64,000 bases of DNA from Roseivirga echinicomitans (GTDB taxonomy: Bacteria; Bacteroidota; Bacteroidia; Cytophagales; Cyclobacteriaceae). Made by a program: the position numbers and the translations under genes. Where the stretch lies: the NCBI RefSeq assembly GCF_001592935.1, contig NZ_LRDB01000001.1:372001-436000 (forward strand), in the 5' to 3' direction. Positions 42,381-53,041 of this stretch are shown here, one piece after another. Positions within the stretch are counted from its first letter, which is position 1; each line of letters begins with the position of its first letter. A model generated the notes under the pieces. That model saw only the letters and a program-made list of their open reading frames with translations, searched no databases and was not told the origin of the DNA.

Positions 42381-43405
42381 TTGTGTTGCACGTAGTGCTC
42401 CCACTTTTCGAGTACCGCTTTAAAGTCTTCGGGCAATTCTGAATTGAACTGCTCAAACTGACCCGTTACCGGATGAACAAAACCCAACGATTTGGCATGC
42501 AGGGCTTGTCTCGGCATAATTTTAAAGCAGTTGTCTACGAAAGATTTGTACTTAGAAAAACGAGTACCTTTCAATACTTTATCTCCACCGTAAGCGGCAT
42601 CATTAAAAAGTGGATGCCCAAGGTATTTCAAATGCGCTCGAATTTGGTGCGTTCTTCCTGTTTCCAGATTACACTGAATCAAAGTCACATAACGCAGCCT
42701 CTTTAAAATCTTGTAATGCGTTACCGCATGGCGGCCACGGCTTCCATCTTCAATGGCTACGGTGATCCTGCGGTCTTTTTCACTACGACCAAGGTTCACA
42801 TCAATAGTGCCCATTTCTTCACTGGGTTCGCCCCAAACTAAAGCATAATAAGTACGCTCTATGGAGTGATCGAAAAACTGTTTGGCCAAACCAGCCATGG
42901 CTTTTTCGCTTTTAGCGATCACCAATAAGCCAGAAGTATCTTTATCGATTCGGTGTACAAGGCCCGGCCTGCCTTCATTATTCTGCATGGTAGGCAGGTT
43001 CTGAAAATGGTAAGTCAGTGCATTTACCAAAGTGCCCGACCAATTGTTATAAGCAGGATGCACCACCATGCCTGCTTCTTTATTTACGATCATCAAGTGA
43101 TCATCTTCAAAAACGATATTGATTGGAATATCCTCTGCAACAAGTTCGGTGTCGCGCGGAGGTTCTGGTAACGCCACTACGATTTCATCGCCCGGATGTA
43201 CCTTATAATTAGGTTTTACCGCTTCGCCATTGACGAGTACAAAGCCATCTTTAATGCCTTGTTGCACCTTGTTTCGGGTCACGTTGGGCAGTCTGTCCAT
43301 CAAGAATTTGTCGATGCGATAAGGCACTTGGCCTTTGTCGGCCACAATTCTATGGTGTTCAAAAAGTTCGTCTTGTTCGTCTATGTCTTCCGCGTAATTC
43401 TTCAT
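42377..43405 (-). CDS. RluA-family pseudouridine synthase (RluD-like)
   Basis: A 342-residue rRNA pseudouridine synthase. It has an N-terminal S4 RNA-binding domain (YRIDKFLMDRLPNVTRNKVQ near 27-55) and a catalytic domain with the Asp in HRIDKDTSGLLVIAKS near 153 and the GRTHQIRAHLKYLGHPL motif near 265. With an S4 domain, the likely target is 23S rRNA helix 69, as for E. coli RluD, but this is inference from family resemblance. Confidence 0.92.
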   Translation of the reverse strand: MKNYAEDIDEQDELFEHHRIVADKGQVPYRIDKFLMDRLPNVTRNKVQQGIKDGFVLVNGEAVKPNYKVHPGDEIVVALPEPPRDTELVAEDIPINIVFEDDHLMIVNKEAGMVVHPAYNNWSGTLVNALTYHFQNLPTMQNNEGRPGLVHRIDKDTSGLLVIAKSEKAMAGLAKQFFDHSIERTYYALVWGEPSEEMGTIDVNLGRSEKDRRITVAIEDGSRGRHAVTHYKILKRLRYVTLIQCNLETGRTHQIRAHLKYLGHPLFNDAAYGGDKVLKGTRFSKYKSFVDNCFKIMPRQALHAKSLGFVHPVTGQFEQFNSELPEDFKAVLEKWEHYVQHN

Positions 43406-43520
43406 GTATTCCTATCTGGCTACAAACTTCCGCTATTAAGGCTTATAAAGCAAGGTGGCCTTTGGCCATTAGTTGAACAGTTATTAGGGATGAGGAAATC
43501 AGGGAGCTGAAAGTTTATAA

Positions 43521-44156
43521 TTACTCATACCCCGTTCCTTTCAGGTTATACTTCTTTTTGAATTCTTGAATTTCCTCGTAATCTAGACTCTTACCTAAAT
43601 AGGTTCTTCCAAGTTCTTGAACAAACAAGCCTTGCTGGTAATAATACTCAAGGACTTCAATTATGTCATGAACGTGGTTGCTGTTTAGAATCATAAAATT
43701 ATAGGAAAGGGTCTCCGCTTTCGTTTGGAGGGTTATCTCATTTTCAATACCTGACATATAGTAGTAAAGTGTGTACCTACTATGTACTTTCTGATCTTTG
43801 TAACGATTAAACCCAATCTTCAATGATTGAATTTCGGAAATTGGGAATGACCTACCTAAGAGTGTAATTTGGGATTCTTCCAGAATTATTTCTCCTAAAT
43901 GTGTACCAAGGACTGGCCTTTCCCCAGTATCTAAATACTGACTAAATAACGCAGACATTCCACCAAAAAAGATCAACCAATTAAAATCCTGCTCTTGAAT
44001 TAACATGATTAGGTAACCAATAGCAGCTATTAGAATGGAAATAACTCGGCCATAAGTCCTTTTGGATGGTCTTTTCCAATAAGGAGCTTCGTAAATACTG
44101 GATTCGAATTTTGCCAATTGCGAATGATTAAAAACGAATATAATCAAAGCGGGCAA
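43521..44156 (-). CDS. Membrane protein of unknown function (PH-like domain?)
   Basis: A 211-residue protein with two adjacent hydrophobic helices (VISILIAAIGYLIMLI and WLIFFGGMSALFSQYL, residues about 38-75), then a soluble part with LGEIILEESQITLLGRSFPISEIQSLKIGF, written here in two strands, that recalls a bacterial PH-like domain. It has a helical tail ending KKYNLKGTGYE. No family recognised. Confidence 0.6.
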   Translation of the reverse strand: MPALIIFVFNHSQLAKFESSIYEAPYWKRPSKRTYGRVISILIAAIGYLIMLIQEQDFNWLIFFGGMSALFSQYLDTGERPVLGTHLGEIILEESQITLLGRSFPISEIQSLKIGFNRYKDQKVHSRYTLYYYMSGIENEITLQTKAETLSYNFMILNSNHVHDIIEVLEYYYQQGLFVQELGRTYLGKSLDYEEIQEFKKKYNLKGTGYE

Positions 44157-44227
44157 ACTAATAACCCTCCTTTAGCCTAGAAGGATGCTGAGACACTCGG
44201 AAGTTTCAGGGTTTGCCTTTTTCCAAC

Positions 44228-45547
44228 CTAAACAAAGGCACTAATGCCAGTAATGTCTCTGCCTACAATCAGCGAGTTCACTTCTTTGGTACCTTCATAA
44301 GTATAGAGTGCTTCGGCATCTGCCACAAAACGGGCAATATTGTACTCCAGCAAAATTCCATTTCCGCCAAAAATCTCACGCGCATGACCGACAATTTCTC
44401 GGGTGTGTTTTGTACAGGCTACCTTGGCCAAGGATGCCTGCTGGTCAGTCATGGTGCCTTCATCCTGTAATTTTGAAAGGTGAAAAGCCATGCTCTGAAT
44501 GGCGGTTAAATCGGTAAGCATTTGCACCAATAAGTCTTGCACCAGCTGGAAACTCGCAATGGGTTTTCCGAATTGGTAACGTTGGGTAGAATATTCTAAA
44601 GCACATTCATAAGCACCTCTGGCGCAACCCACCGCCTGCCAAGCCACACCAGCTCGAGTAGCCTTTAATACTTTGGAAGTGTCCTTAAACGAGTTGCATT
44701 CTTGCAGTCTGTTTTCTTCGGAAATCTCGCAGTTAGTCAAAGTAATCAGCGCATTCTGAACGGTGCGTAAGGCCATTTTATCTTCTTGTTTTTCGGCCTT
44801 AAAACCCTTGGTTCCTTTTTCTACAATAAAGCCTTTTACCTGATTATCGTCCAGATCCCTCGCCCAAATAATGGTCAAGTCAGCGAAAGTAGCATTGCCG
44901 ATCCATTTCTTTTGACCGTTCAGCAGCCAGCTATCTCCGTCTCTTTTGCAGGTCGTTTCCAGTCCGCCCGCCACAGCCGAACCAACGTTGGGTTCTGTCA
45001 AACCAAAGGCGCCAATTTTCTCCATCTTTTGCATGGCTGGCAACCATTTCCATTTTTGTGCTTCACTTCCGCAGAAGTAAATACTGCCCATGGCCAAGCC
45101 ACTTTGCACCCCAAAAAAGGTGGAAATTGACGTATCAACCCTGGCCATTTCCATCGTAATAAAACCTTCGAGCAAATAACTTCCCATAGGGCTGTCGTAA
45201 CCTTCATAAGTCAGACCAGCAATGTTGAGTTCTGCCATTTTTGGAATCAGCTCCATCGGAAATCTGGCTTTGTTCCAGCAGTCGTTAGCGATGGGCTTTA
45301 CATGCTCGTTCATGAATTCACGTACTTTCAGCTGAATTTCTCTTTCTTCTGGAGAAAGAAAACGGCTGAGGTTGTAATAGTCGCCATTGATTTCTGGAGG
45401 AACAAATTCCTTATTCTTCGACTTGATGATTTTCATGATTTGGTAAAGCTCGGTTTGATTGAGTTTACCTAGGGCTTCAAGCGTTTCGGAGATATCGAGT
45501 TGCGAAACCACTTTACCAAATTTGCGCAGGCTGGAGAAAACAGACAT
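44228..45547 (-). CDS. Acyl-CoA dehydrogenase (glutaryl-CoA-dehydrogenase-like)
   Basis: A 439-residue flavoenzyme. FAD and substrate motifs are FGLTEPNVGSA near 178, and the catalytic base is in ALYTYEGTKEVNSLIVGRDI near 420, where the YEGT--V and the C-terminal GRDITG match the glutaryl-CoA or short-chain group. It contains EIFGGNGILLEYNIARF near 390. It probably oxidises a short acyl-CoA. It stands alone in the window. Confidence 0.9.
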   Translation of the reverse strand: MSVFSSLRKFGKVVSQLDISETLEALGKLNQTELYQIMKIIKSKNKEFVPPEINGDYYNLSRFLSPEEREIQLKVREFMNEHVKPIANDCWNKARFPMELIPKMAELNIAGLTYEGYDSPMGSYLLEGFITMEMARVDTSISTFFGVQSGLAMGSIYFCGSEAQKWKWLPAMQKMEKIGAFGLTEPNVGSAVAGGLETTCKRDGDSWLLNGQKKWIGNATFADLTIIWARDLDDNQVKGFIVEKGTKGFKAEKQEDKMALRTVQNALITLTNCEISEENRLQECNSFKDTSKVLKATRAGVAWQAVGCARGAYECALEYSTQRYQFGKPIASFQLVQDLLVQMLTDLTAIQSMAFHLSKLQDEGTMTDQQASLAKVACTKHTREIVGHAREIFGGNGILLEYNIARFVADAEALYTYEGTKEVNSLIVGRDITGISAFV

Positions 45548-45612
45548 AGTTTATAGTTTAGCTTATAAACTGGGTTTCTGATTTAAGGTTTAGGTAGTTA
45601 AAAATACCCGTC

Positions 45613-45633
45613 ACCCTGAACTTGTTTCAGGGT
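45613..45633. repeat. REP-like palindrome at a gene end
   Basis: ACCCTGAA and TTCAGGGT form an 8-bp perfect stem around CTTGT, overlapping the last codons of the 45627 gene. The sequence CCCTGAACTTGTTTCAGGG is familiar as a dispersed palindrome in many Bacteroidota genomes (from memory). Confidence 0.6.
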
Positions 45634-46022
45634 CTGTTTGACCCTTCTTCTAATGTTTTTATTTTGGATTGATATTCAGTTAGGCAGTCTTGGAAAATGG
45701 GCAATAGGTTTTTTAATTGTTCCTCCATTGGCTTTTTGGACAAAGCCAGATATCTCTGTTGTGTAAGACTACTTTGAATTTTATCAGATGAACAAATGCA
45801 ATAATCGTTGGTAAATTCAGGATATTTTTTGGCCATATCTCCTGAGTCAGAAATACATCTATCAATCAAAATTTGTCGACTGCCAGAAGCCCATTCTTTT
45901 GTATCTGATTCGGTCAAATTAGTCAGTCCATAATAGACCCCTAAACTAGAGACTATACAGATAAGTACAATTACCCAGTGCTTTCCTGACATGAAATTTT
46001 TGTTTTCGATATCTGATTTCAC
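45627..46022 (-). CDS. Membrane-anchored small protein of unknown function
   Basis: A 131-residue protein with a single N-terminal helix (HWVIVLICIVSSLGVYYGL) and a helical soluble part with four cysteines, DRCISDSGD, DYCICSSDK and FQDCLTEYQ. The spacing resembles small four-Cys helical bundle proteins of the periplasm, but no family is identified. The stop lies within the palindrome at 45613. Confidence 0.65.
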   Translation of the reverse strand: MKSDIENKNFMSGKHWVIVLICIVSSLGVYYGLTNLTESDTKEWASGSRQILIDRCISDSGDMAKKYPEFTNDYCICSSDKIQSSLTQQRYLALSKKPMEEQLKNLLPIFQDCLTEYQSKIKTLEEGSNRP

Positions 46023-46090
46023 GCTTTTCCTGTTTTCCTGATCAACCGATTTCCTGATCCCTGATCAACTCTTAACTAATTTCCCAATAA

Positions 46091-48952
46091 CTACCCCAAT
46101 TCCTCTTTCAAAAACTTAGCGGTATAGCCTTTCGTGCTTTTGGCTACTTTTTCGGGCGTGCCTTCGGCTATAATCATTCCACCTTTGTCACCGCCTTCTG
46201 GACCTAAGTCAATTACATGGTCTGCGACTTTCACCACATCCATATTGTGTTCAATCACCAAAACCGTATTGCCTTTGTCTACCAATCGGTTCAGTACATC
46301 CAGCAAATGCTGAATGTCTTGGAAGTGAAGTCCAGTGGTTGGTTCATCCAAAATATAGAGCGTTTTTCCTGTGTCCTTTTTGGAAAGTTCTGTGGCCAAT
46401 TTCACGCGTTGCGCTTCACCGCCCGAAAGCGTAGTGGCATGCTGGCCAAGCGAAATGTAGCCCAAACCAACATCGTTCAATGTTTGTATTTTGCGGAGGA
46501 TTTTCGGCATGTGATCGAAAAATTCTACCGCTTGTTCCACCGTCATATCGAGTACATCAGAAATCGATTTTCCTTTGTAACGCACTTCCAAAGTTTCGCG
46601 GTTATAGCGTTTTCCTTTACAGGTTTCGCAAGGCACGTGAACGTTCGGCAGAAAGTCCATTTCAATCAACTTCATTCCAGCACCCTCACAGGTTTCGCAA
46701 CGGCCACCCTTTACATTGAAAGAGAAACGCCCGGGCTTATAGCCTCTAATTTTCGCTTCTGGCAATTCGGTAAACAGTGAACGAATATCGCTGAAAACGC
46801 CAGTATAAGTGGCAGGGTTTGAGCGTGGTGTTCTACCAATTGGTGACTGATCTACTTCAATTACTTTATCAATGTTTTTGATGCCATCGAAGCTATCGTA
46901 CTCCAAAGGTGTTTTTCTAGAACGGAAGAAATACTGGTTTAGCAGAGGAAAAAGTGTGTCGTGAATCAGGGTTGATTTTCCACTTCCAGAAACGCCTGTA
47001 ATGCAAATCATTTTACCCAAATCCAGTTTGAGCGTTACGTTTTTAAGGTTGTTTCCTTTCGCGCCCTTAAGCACTAATTTTTCTCCGTTGCCTTCTCTTC
47101 TTTCTTTCGGAACCTCAATTTTCTTGATTCCTTTCAAGTAATCGGCCGTGGTGCTGCCTTGCGTTAAAAAGTCATCTGGTACGCCTGCTGCCACTACGTG
47201 TCCGCCATGACGACCCGCGCCTGGGCCAATATCGATGATGTAATCCGAAGCCAACATCATGTCTTTGTCATGTTCTACCACGATAATCGTGTTGCCAATA
47301 TCACGCAAATCCTTCAGCGCTTTGATCAGCTTCACATTGTCTCTTTGATGCAGCCCAATACTCGGCTCATCCATGATATAGAGCACTCCCACTAGCTGTG
47401 TGCCAATTTGGGTCGCTAAACGAATCCGCTGTGCTTCCCCGCCAGAAAGGGTTCTGAGCGGTCTGTCCAGCATGAGGTAGTTTAAGCCTACATCGAGCAA
47501 GAAGCCGATACGTTTTCTAATTTCCTTAAGTACTTCCGTAGCAATAATTTTCTGCTTATCCGTCAGTCGCTCTTCTAGGTTTTCGAACCATTCCCAAAGG
47601 GTATCAATGTCCATTTGAGCCAGTTCAGAAATGTTCTTTTCTGCAATTTTAAAATGCAGTGATTCTTTCTTTAGCCTTGCACCATTACATTCAGGGCAGG
47701 TTTTAATCGACATAAAGTCTTCGATCCACCTACGGGTTTTCTCCGTTCCTTCGTCTTTTTGTTTTTCTAGAAAAGAAATTATGCCTTCGAATTTGGTGTT
47801 CCATTCCGTGCCCGGATATTTCTTTGAAGTTACTGCCACAGCCACATCATCGCCATACAAAAGCGTATGCATTACCTCCTCAGGAATGTTCTTTATGGGT
47901 GTGCTCAGGCTGACTTTGTAACGTTTGAGGATGGCTTCGATTTTCTTGAAAATCCAGATGTCGCGGTAATCGCCAAGGGGTGCAATTCCTCCACGGCTAA
48001 TGCTCAATTTATCGTCTGGAATTACCGCTTCACGGCTGATTTCTTCTACTTTTCCCAGCCCATTACAGTTAGGACAAGCGCCATAAGGCGAATTGAAAGA
48101 AAAGGAATTTGGAGCGGGTTCGTCATAAGACAAGCCACTTTCCGGGTCCATCAAATACTTAGAGAAATGATGGACTTGATCATTCTCATCACTCACCATA
48201 ATGACACCTTTTCCATGAGTCATGGCGGTTTTTACGCTTTGCGAAATGCGGTAACGGTCTTCTTTCTTAGCGACAATTCGATCGACCACAATTTCAATAT
48301 CGTGGGTTTTGTAACGGTCCACTTGCATCTTCGGCTCCATGTCCATCACTTCGCCATCGATACGCACTTTGGTGAAACCCATTTTGCGAATCTGTACAAA
48401 GAGTTCGCGATAGTGCCCTTTTCTACCTTTGACGACTGGCGCCAAAAGGATCAGTTTCTTTCCTTCGAAATTTTCAATCAGGTGGTCAATCACTTGATCC
48501 TCCGACTGACGAATCATTTTTTTGCCTGTGTTATAAGAATAGGCTTCGCTCGCACGGGCATAAAACAAGCGGAGGAAATCGTAAATCTCAGTAAGCGTAC
48601 CCACGGTAGATCGCGGGTTTTTTGATGTCGTTTTTTGTTCGATGGAGATTACCGGACTAAGGCCGTTGATTTTGTCTACATCGGGCCTTTCCATATCGCC
48701 AATAAAAGAACGGGCATAGGCCGAAAAACTCTCCATGTACCTGCGCTGACCTTCAGCATAAATGGTATCGAAAGCCAAGGACGATTTTCCAGAACCAGAA
48801 ATACCGGTAATTACGACCAGTTTATTTCGCGGAATTACCGTGTCAATGTTCTTGAGGTTGTGTTCTCGCGCCCCGAAAATTTCTATGTATTCATGACCAG
48901 AAAGGTCTATTGAAGCGAGATCGATTTTTACGTTTTCCTTGAGTTTTTCCAT
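46091..48952 (-). CDS. uvrA: Excinuclease ABC subunit A
   Basis: A 953-residue ABC-type damage-recognition subunit of nucleotide excision repair. There are two ATPase modules: Walker [17 protein letters not shown] near 52 and [16 protein letters not shown] near 650, with signature segments [12 protein letters not shown] and [15 protein letters not shown]. Zinc-finger cysteines are in [24 protein letters not shown] and [20 protein letters not shown]. The ATG at 48952 (MEKLKENVK) is preferred; an in-frame ATG at 48976 would add eight residues. uvrB and uvrC are not in the window. Confidence 0.97.
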   Translation of the reverse strand: MEKLKENVKIDLASIDLSGHEYIEIFGAREHNLKNIDTVIPRNKLVVITGISGSGKSSLAFDTIYAEGQRRYMESFSAYARSFIGDMERPDVDKINGLSPVISIEQKTTSKNPRSTVGTLTEIYDFLRLFYARASEAYSYNTGKKMIRQSEDQVIDHLIENFEGKKLILLAPVVKGRKGHYRELFVQIRKMGFTKVRIDGEVMDMEPKMQVDRYKTHDIEIVVDRIVAKKEDRYRISQSVKTAMTHGKGVIMVSDENDQVHHFSKYLMDPESGLSYDEPAPNSFSFNSPYGACPNCNGLGKVEEISREAVIPDDKLSISRGGIAPLGDYRDIWIFKKIEAILKRYKVSLSTPIKNIPEEVMHTLLYGDDVAVAVTSKKYPGTEWNTKFEGIISFLEKQKDEGTEKTRRWIEDFMSIKTCPECNGARLKKESLHFKIAEKNISELAQMDIDTLWEWFENLEERLTDKQKIIATEVLKEIRKRIGFLLDVGLNYLMLDRPLRTLSGGEAQRIRLATQIGTQLVGVLYIMDEPSIGLHQRDNVKLIKALKDLRDIGNTIIVVEHDKDMMLASDYIIDIGPGAGRHGGHVVAAGVPDDFLTQGSTTADYLKGIKKIEVPKERREGNGEKLVLKGAKGNNLKNVTLKLDLGKMICITGVSGSGKSTLIHDTLFPLLNQYFFRSRKTPLEYDSFDGIKNIDKVIEVDQSPIGRTPRSNPATYTGVFSDIRSLFTELPEAKIRGYKPGRFSFNVKGGRCETCEGAGMKLIEMDFLPNVHVPCETCKGKRYNRETLEVRYKGKSISDVLDMTVEQAVEFFDHMPKILRKIQTLNDVGLGYISLGQHATTLSGGEAQRVKLATELSKKDTGKTLYILDEPTTGLHFQDIQHLLDVLNRLVDKGNTVLVIEHNMDVVKVADHVIDLGPEGGDKGGMIIAEGTPEKVAKSTKGYTAKFLKEELG

Positions 48953-49060
48953 GGATGTGCTGCCAAAAACAGACAATTGGCAAAGGTCAGGATTTACAGA
49001 TGGAATTACAACTTAGGGTTGATTATTAATGTTTGGATGAAGGGCTAATTATTAGGTGTA

Positions 49061-49555
49061 TCAACGGCTCACTTTTTTCCAACGTTTGAGATTCACCTTG
49101 TTTATATCAACTTCTCGAACCCATTGAAACCAAGGCGTGAAGTCAGATACCATGATAGTTCGCCTTTGATGTGAGTCATAGTTCTCCTCAAGAATGATCT
49201 TTCTATCCGAATAGTACTTGTGCTCATATAGAACTCTTTCTAGATCGTTGGAACCTTCACCGAGAAAAACGAAAATCATGGCCGTGACCCAAGTGAAGAA
49301 GGCAAATCCAATTCCTAAAATAAAACTAACAAACCAATATCGCTCTTTTCTATTTTTTAAATAGTCTATAAGCACTATGAAAGCCGCAGCTACAGGTGTG
49401 CTAAATACAACGAATATTATAAAATCGGTTTCAAAGCTATCATCTCTGAATATAAAAGGGGAGTACTGTCTCAATAATAAATACCCCAACATCAAAGGTA
49501 TGTAGCACAAACAGAGTTTGAAAACTCTTCTCATTGCCAATTCTCTATCCATCAC
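49061..49555 (-). CDS. Membrane protein of unknown function
   Basis: A 164-residue protein with about four hydrophobic segments (LCLCYIPLMLGYLLL, FIIFVVFSTPVAAAFIVLI, FVSFILGIGFAFFTWVTAMIFVF) and a C-terminal soluble tail. No family recognised. Its start overlaps the end of the EEP gene by 4 nt, so the two are probably co-translated. Confidence 0.65.
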   Translation of the reverse strand: MMDRELAMRRVFKLCLCYIPLMLGYLLLRQYSPFIFRDDSFETDFIIFVVFSTPVAAAFIVLIDYLKNRKERYWFVSFILGIGFAFFTWVTAMIFVFLGEGSNDLERVLYEHKYYSDRKIILEENYDSHQRRTIMVSDFTPWFQWVREVDINKVNLKRWKKVSR

Positions 49556-50550
49556 ATCCCCTTCAATTCATAAGTGCCCATAATGGCGAGGTGATCTGAA
49601 GTAATTTTGACAGAGTCCAAAGAGCGACAGCCGATACCCTTGGAATGGAAAATGTAGTCAATCGGGATTTGGGCCAAGTAAGGGTTCCAAGCTGGAAAAG
49701 TTGGCGTCAGCTTTTTGCGGCTGTCCTGTAACTCGGTGGTCGATTTGAAATTCTTCAATCGGTTGTCCCAAGGCACAGTGTTGAAGTCGCCAAGCACCAG
49801 AAACTCACCTTTCTTTTCACTGATGTATTTCTTGGCGATATTCAAGTGTTCGTTGCGCGAATTCCACTTTAATCGAGTGGTTGGCGAACGGGTATGCAAG
49901 GCCAAAAAGTTAATTTCCTCCTCATGCATTTTCACCTTTCCGATGATATTGGTGGTGCCGGCCCATTCCACAATTTCAGTATCTATTAATGGATGTTTGC
50001 TGAACACCGCAATGCCTTGGCTGGCATCATCATTACTCACCACTTTAGAAAACGGATAATCAATGGCTAGCCCTTTCTTTAATTCGGTTGCCCATTCCGC
50101 ACTTACTTCTTGAAAAGAAACAAAATCTGGCGAGAGCTGGATCACCCGATCAATCGTGCTTTCGTAGGCTTGATTGGTGGCCAACACATTGAACTGAAGC
50201 ACTGTCATCTGCTCTTTTCCTTGGTTGATTTGATAGCCCAGACCAATAGGACTATTGATCTTTATCAGCACCAAGAGGTAAATAGAAAAGTTGATGCCCG
50301 CCAAGCGGTAATGGTGCCGAATGATCCACAAGATACTTAACAGGCCATAGACCAACATGGCCTGAAACAAAAAGGATTGAAACAGGGTAAGTGTAAAAGT
50401 ATACGTTGGGATCAGCAGCAAAAGCGCAGGCAATAGGAGCACAGCCGCCAAAGCCCTTTCCTTATTTTTAGGCTGACGCATGAGGCAGTACATTCTTAGC
50501 AAGAAGAGCCCGATACGGATTAATATTTTGAGTTTTAACTTATGATGCAT
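49552..50550 (-). CDS. Endonuclease/exonuclease/phosphatase-family protein with membrane N-terminus
   Basis: A 332-residue protein. The N-terminal 100 residues form about three helices (ALAAVLLLPALLLLIPTYTF, FLFQAMLVYGLLSILWII). The rest is an EEP domain: MTVLQFNVLAT, FVSFQEVSAEWA (metal-binding Glu), INFLALHTRSPT, LVLGDFNTVPWD and the final SDHLAIMGTYEL with the catalytic His. It probably acts outside the cytoplasmic membrane on nucleic acid or a phosphoester. I start at ATG 50550; upstream frame residues look non-coding and overlap creD further. Confidence 0.85.
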   Translation of the reverse strand: MHHKLKLKILIRIGLFLLRMYCLMRQPKNKERALAAVLLLPALLLLIPTYTFTLTLFQSFLFQAMLVYGLLSILWIIRHHYRLAGINFSIYLLVLIKINSPIGLGYQINQGKEQMTVLQFNVLATNQAYESTIDRVIQLSPDFVSFQEVSAEWATELKKGLAIDYPFSKVVSNDDASQGIAVFSKHPLIDTEIVEWAGTTNIIGKVKMHEEEINFLALHTRSPTTRLKWNSRNEHLNIAKKYISEKKGEFLVLGDFNTVPWDNRLKNFKSTTELQDSRKKLTPTFPAWNPYLAQIPIDYIFHSKGIGCRSLDSVKITSDHLAIMGTYELKGM

Positions 50551-51889
50551 GGCTAATGATTTCTTTAGATTTGATATTGTACCAATCAACTTTTCTGGAT
50601 AAATACATACAGACCCCGAGCACCAAAACGAGGCCAAAACTGCCTACTAAAAGGGCAAAATCTTCGAGTTGAAGGATGATGAAAATGAAGGAATAGATGA
50701 GGGTGAAGAAGCCAAACATGACCATTGCCAGCTTCGAGCTTTGTAATATTGATTTAGCGTAGAGCGAAACCATACCCACAATAATGGTCGAGGCGATTAA
50801 GTAAGCATTGTTAAACCCAACTTGCTCCGAAAGAGAAAGCAACAAGGTGTAGAAAACGGTCAAAGCCAATCCAACAAGAATGTATTGAACAGGATGAATT
50901 CTCTTTTTATTCAGAATTTCAACAAAGAAGAAGGTAATAAAAGTGAGAAACAGAATGAGGATGGCATATTTAGCCGACCGTGTGTTGCGCTGATAATTAT
51001 CGACTGGCTGATAAAGATCAACGCCAAAGCTAGAATTGCTGATCTGATGTGCCCTTCCTTCCCATTGTTGAGGATAGTTTCGATTTAGGTCGAAGACCGA
51101 CCATTCCGCAGTAAAACCATTGTCGGTAATGTTATAACTATCGGGTAAAAACTGACCACCAAAGCTTGGGTGTGGCCAAGTGGAAGCCAAACTAATATTC
51201 GTGGTTTTGCCAATTGGGTTGAAGGAAAGCGACTCGGTTCCATTGATATTTAAATCGAAGGAAAAGGGAATAGACTTGCTCTCCGAATCAATTGCGACTT
51301 TACTATTAACACCAGAACTCAATAAGTCCTGAACAGGAATTCCCGAACCCGCACGATAAGTGTTTTCTCCAAATTGGATCTGAATATCAGATTGGATACC
51401 CGCCATGTCGGGAATACCGATAGACACAAAAGCTTCTGACCAAAGAATGCTTTCCTTTTCCACTTGAAAATTGCTGAAGTCCAAGGCCTCAAATTGACCT
51501 TCTGCACTAAGTTCAGAATTGTAAACGATGACTTCGTAAATACCCCGTTTCCGTTTTTCAGGGTTCAGTTTACCTTTAACATCCAGCTGCGAGGGAAGAA
51601 AATGTGCGTAGTGCTTCGTGGTATAAGGACCATCAACTCCTTTATGAGTTCTGTTAAACGGAATGGTGAGAATTGGCCCAGTGATCTCAACTGGTGCACC
51701 CCATTTTTGAGAGACTTCTTCCACCGCTTCAATCTGATTAATTTTCCTTTCGCTGATCAGCGATTTGATCATTGAATTGGGAATTAATAATACGGCAATT
51801 AGAAAGCCGATGGACAGCAATTTTATACTTACTGAGGTTTTAATGTTGTTGTTAACTTTTTCGAAAATTGACTCTTGTTTTTCTTCCAT
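50540..51889 (-). CDS. CreD-family inner membrane protein
   Basis: A 449-residue membrane protein of the CreD family, linked with envelope integrity and beta-lactam response in Gram-negatives. One helix is near the N-terminus (LLSIGFLIAVLLIPNSMI), followed by a large periplasmic domain (VSQKWGAPVEITGPILTIPF, TWPHPSFGGQFLPD) and about six helices at the C-terminus (YAILILFLTFITFFFVEI, YILVGLALTVFYTLLLSLSE). The ATG at 51889 begins MEEKQESIFEK; a longer frame from 51922 is unlikely. It follows the wHTH gene by 53 bp and the EEP gene overlaps its end. Confidence 0.9.
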   Translation of the reverse strand: MEEKQESIFEKVNNNIKTSVSIKLLSIGFLIAVLLIPNSMIKSLISERKINQIEAVEEVSQKWGAPVEITGPILTIPFNRTHKGVDGPYTTKHYAHFLPSQLDVKGKLNPEKRKRGIYEVIVYNSELSAEGQFEALDFSNFQVEKESILWSEAFVSIGIPDMAGIQSDIQIQFGENTYRAGSGIPVQDLLSSGVNSKVAIDSESKSIPFSFDLNINGTESLSFNPIGKTTNISLASTWPHPSFGGQFLPDSYNITDNGFTAEWSVFDLNRNYPQQWEGRAHQISNSSFGVDLYQPVDNYQRNTRSAKYAILILFLTFITFFFVEILNKKRIHPVQYILVGLALTVFYTLLLSLSEQVGFNNAYLIASTIIVGMVSLYAKSILQSSKLAMVMFGFFTLIYSFIFIILQLEDFALLVGSFGLVLVLGVCMYLSRKVDWYNIKSKEIISHAS

Positions 51890-51942
51890 GATAATTGAGA
51901 TTAAAAGTACTTTGCACTTCAAAGTGATAGGATAAAAAAATA

Positions 51943-52251
51943 TTACCCTCTCCCTGTTTGTTCTTTAATTAAAGCCTCCAACGCATCAATATGCACCATA
52001 AAAGCCACCTTGCCAGCTTTCGTGGCCACGTATTTCGTATTGGGTTTTCTACCCACAAATGATTTTTGCACTTCTATATATTCTTCTTTTTCCAAGGCCT
52101 TTAAATGGCTGGCCAAGTTACCATCCGTTACTTCCAGTATTTCTTTCAGGCGGTTAAAGTCCATCTCTTCGCCTGCTATCAATGCCGACATGATGCCTAA
52201 CCTCACCCTGTTTTCAAAGGCCTTATTTAATGAATGTATGTTAACTTTCAA
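51943..52251 (-). CDS. Winged-helix transcriptional regulator
   Basis: A 102-residue wHTH protein with the run FENRVRLGIMSALIAGEE, the recognition helix LEVTDGNLASHLKALEKEE, and the wing QKSFVGRKPNTKYVATK. It is of the type that often precedes creD in Bacteroidota. It probably controls the 52868-49061 operon, including itself. The start overlaps the stop of the upstream membrane protein by 4 nt. Confidence 0.85.
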   Translation of the reverse strand: MKVNIHSLNKAFENRVRLGIMSALIAGEEMDFNRLKEILEVTDGNLASHLKALEKEEYIEVQKSFVGRKPNTKYVATKAGKVAFMVHIDALEALIKEQTGRG

Positions 52252-52868
52252 CGTTCGTATTTAAAGTACATTACCGCACCGTATACAATGTGCATTACGC
52301 CAAAACCCAAGGCCCAAATGAGCAATCCATATCCAGGGCTAAGACAAGCCAAAAGCCCAAGACCTGCTTGAATAATTCCCAAATAGCGAATATCTCTAAA
52401 GGTATATTTGCTGGCGTTAATCAATGCCATACCGTAAAAGATAAGCGTGGCAGGAGCCATGAGCGAAATAAAGCCACGAGTATACAGAATGATCACGAAA
52501 AGGCCACCGATTACCAGCGGAATCATCAGGTTAAGAATTACTCTTTTGGCACTTTCATCCCAAGTTTTAACTCCGTGCTTCTTTGCTTTTTTAGTGGTGA
52601 AATACACCCCTGTGCCCACTGCCAAAACAAATACGGCCACTAAATCTACAATCAGCCATGTCAGGTTTTCTGACACTTGGCGCTGACTGAGCAGATCATT
52701 ATACAGCACAGTACTGCTGTTATAAATCAGCTTATTCGCTATGAATGCACCAATCAACGCATAAATTCCAGCCAAAACCCCCGTTAACCCACTCAGCGAA
52801 ATAAACCGTGAGGATTTCTCCATAATGGAGCGAATCTCGGAGATGTCTTTCAAGTAATCCTTTTCCAT
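52248..52868 (-). CDS. Membrane protein co-encoded with the wHTH regulator and CreD
   Basis: A 206-residue protein with about five helices (LTGVLAGIYALIGAFIANKL, WLIVDLVAVFVLAVGTGVYF, LNLMIPLVIGGLFVIILY, LMAPATLIFYGMALINA, IIQAGLGLLACLSPGYGLLI). No soluble domain and no recognised function; relatives commonly stand before a wHTH and creD. ATG 52868 is chosen over 52997 because the extra N-terminus is Cys- and Ser-rich and non-membrane. Confidence 0.8.
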   Translation of the reverse strand: MEKDYLKDISEIRSIMEKSSRFISLSGLTGVLAGIYALIGAFIANKLIYNSSTVLYNDLLSQRQVSENLTWLIVDLVAVFVLAVGTGVYFTTKKAKKHGVKTWDESAKRVILNLMIPLVIGGLFVIILYTRGFISLMAPATLIFYGMALINASKYTFRDIRYLGIIQAGLGLLACLSPGYGLLIWALGFGVMHIVYGAVMYFKYER

Positions 52869-53041
52869 ATTAAAAGTACTTTGAAACACAAAGTAAATGA
52901 TTTGTTTTGATGGTGCAATATTATCTGAAGAAAAAAATGTTCTAGTTTTACAGCAAGAAGTCCAAGCGAGCTTTTGTTGTAGACTTCTGAGGTTCAATCA
53001 TTCAGGCGCTTAATGAATAAGCATTTTTAACCGAGCATATT

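Noticed and set aside
46217-48913. Long plus-strand frames opposite uvrA (up to 252 codons)
   Set aside because: Antisense to a strongly conserved gene; composition and lack of motifs mark them as shadows.
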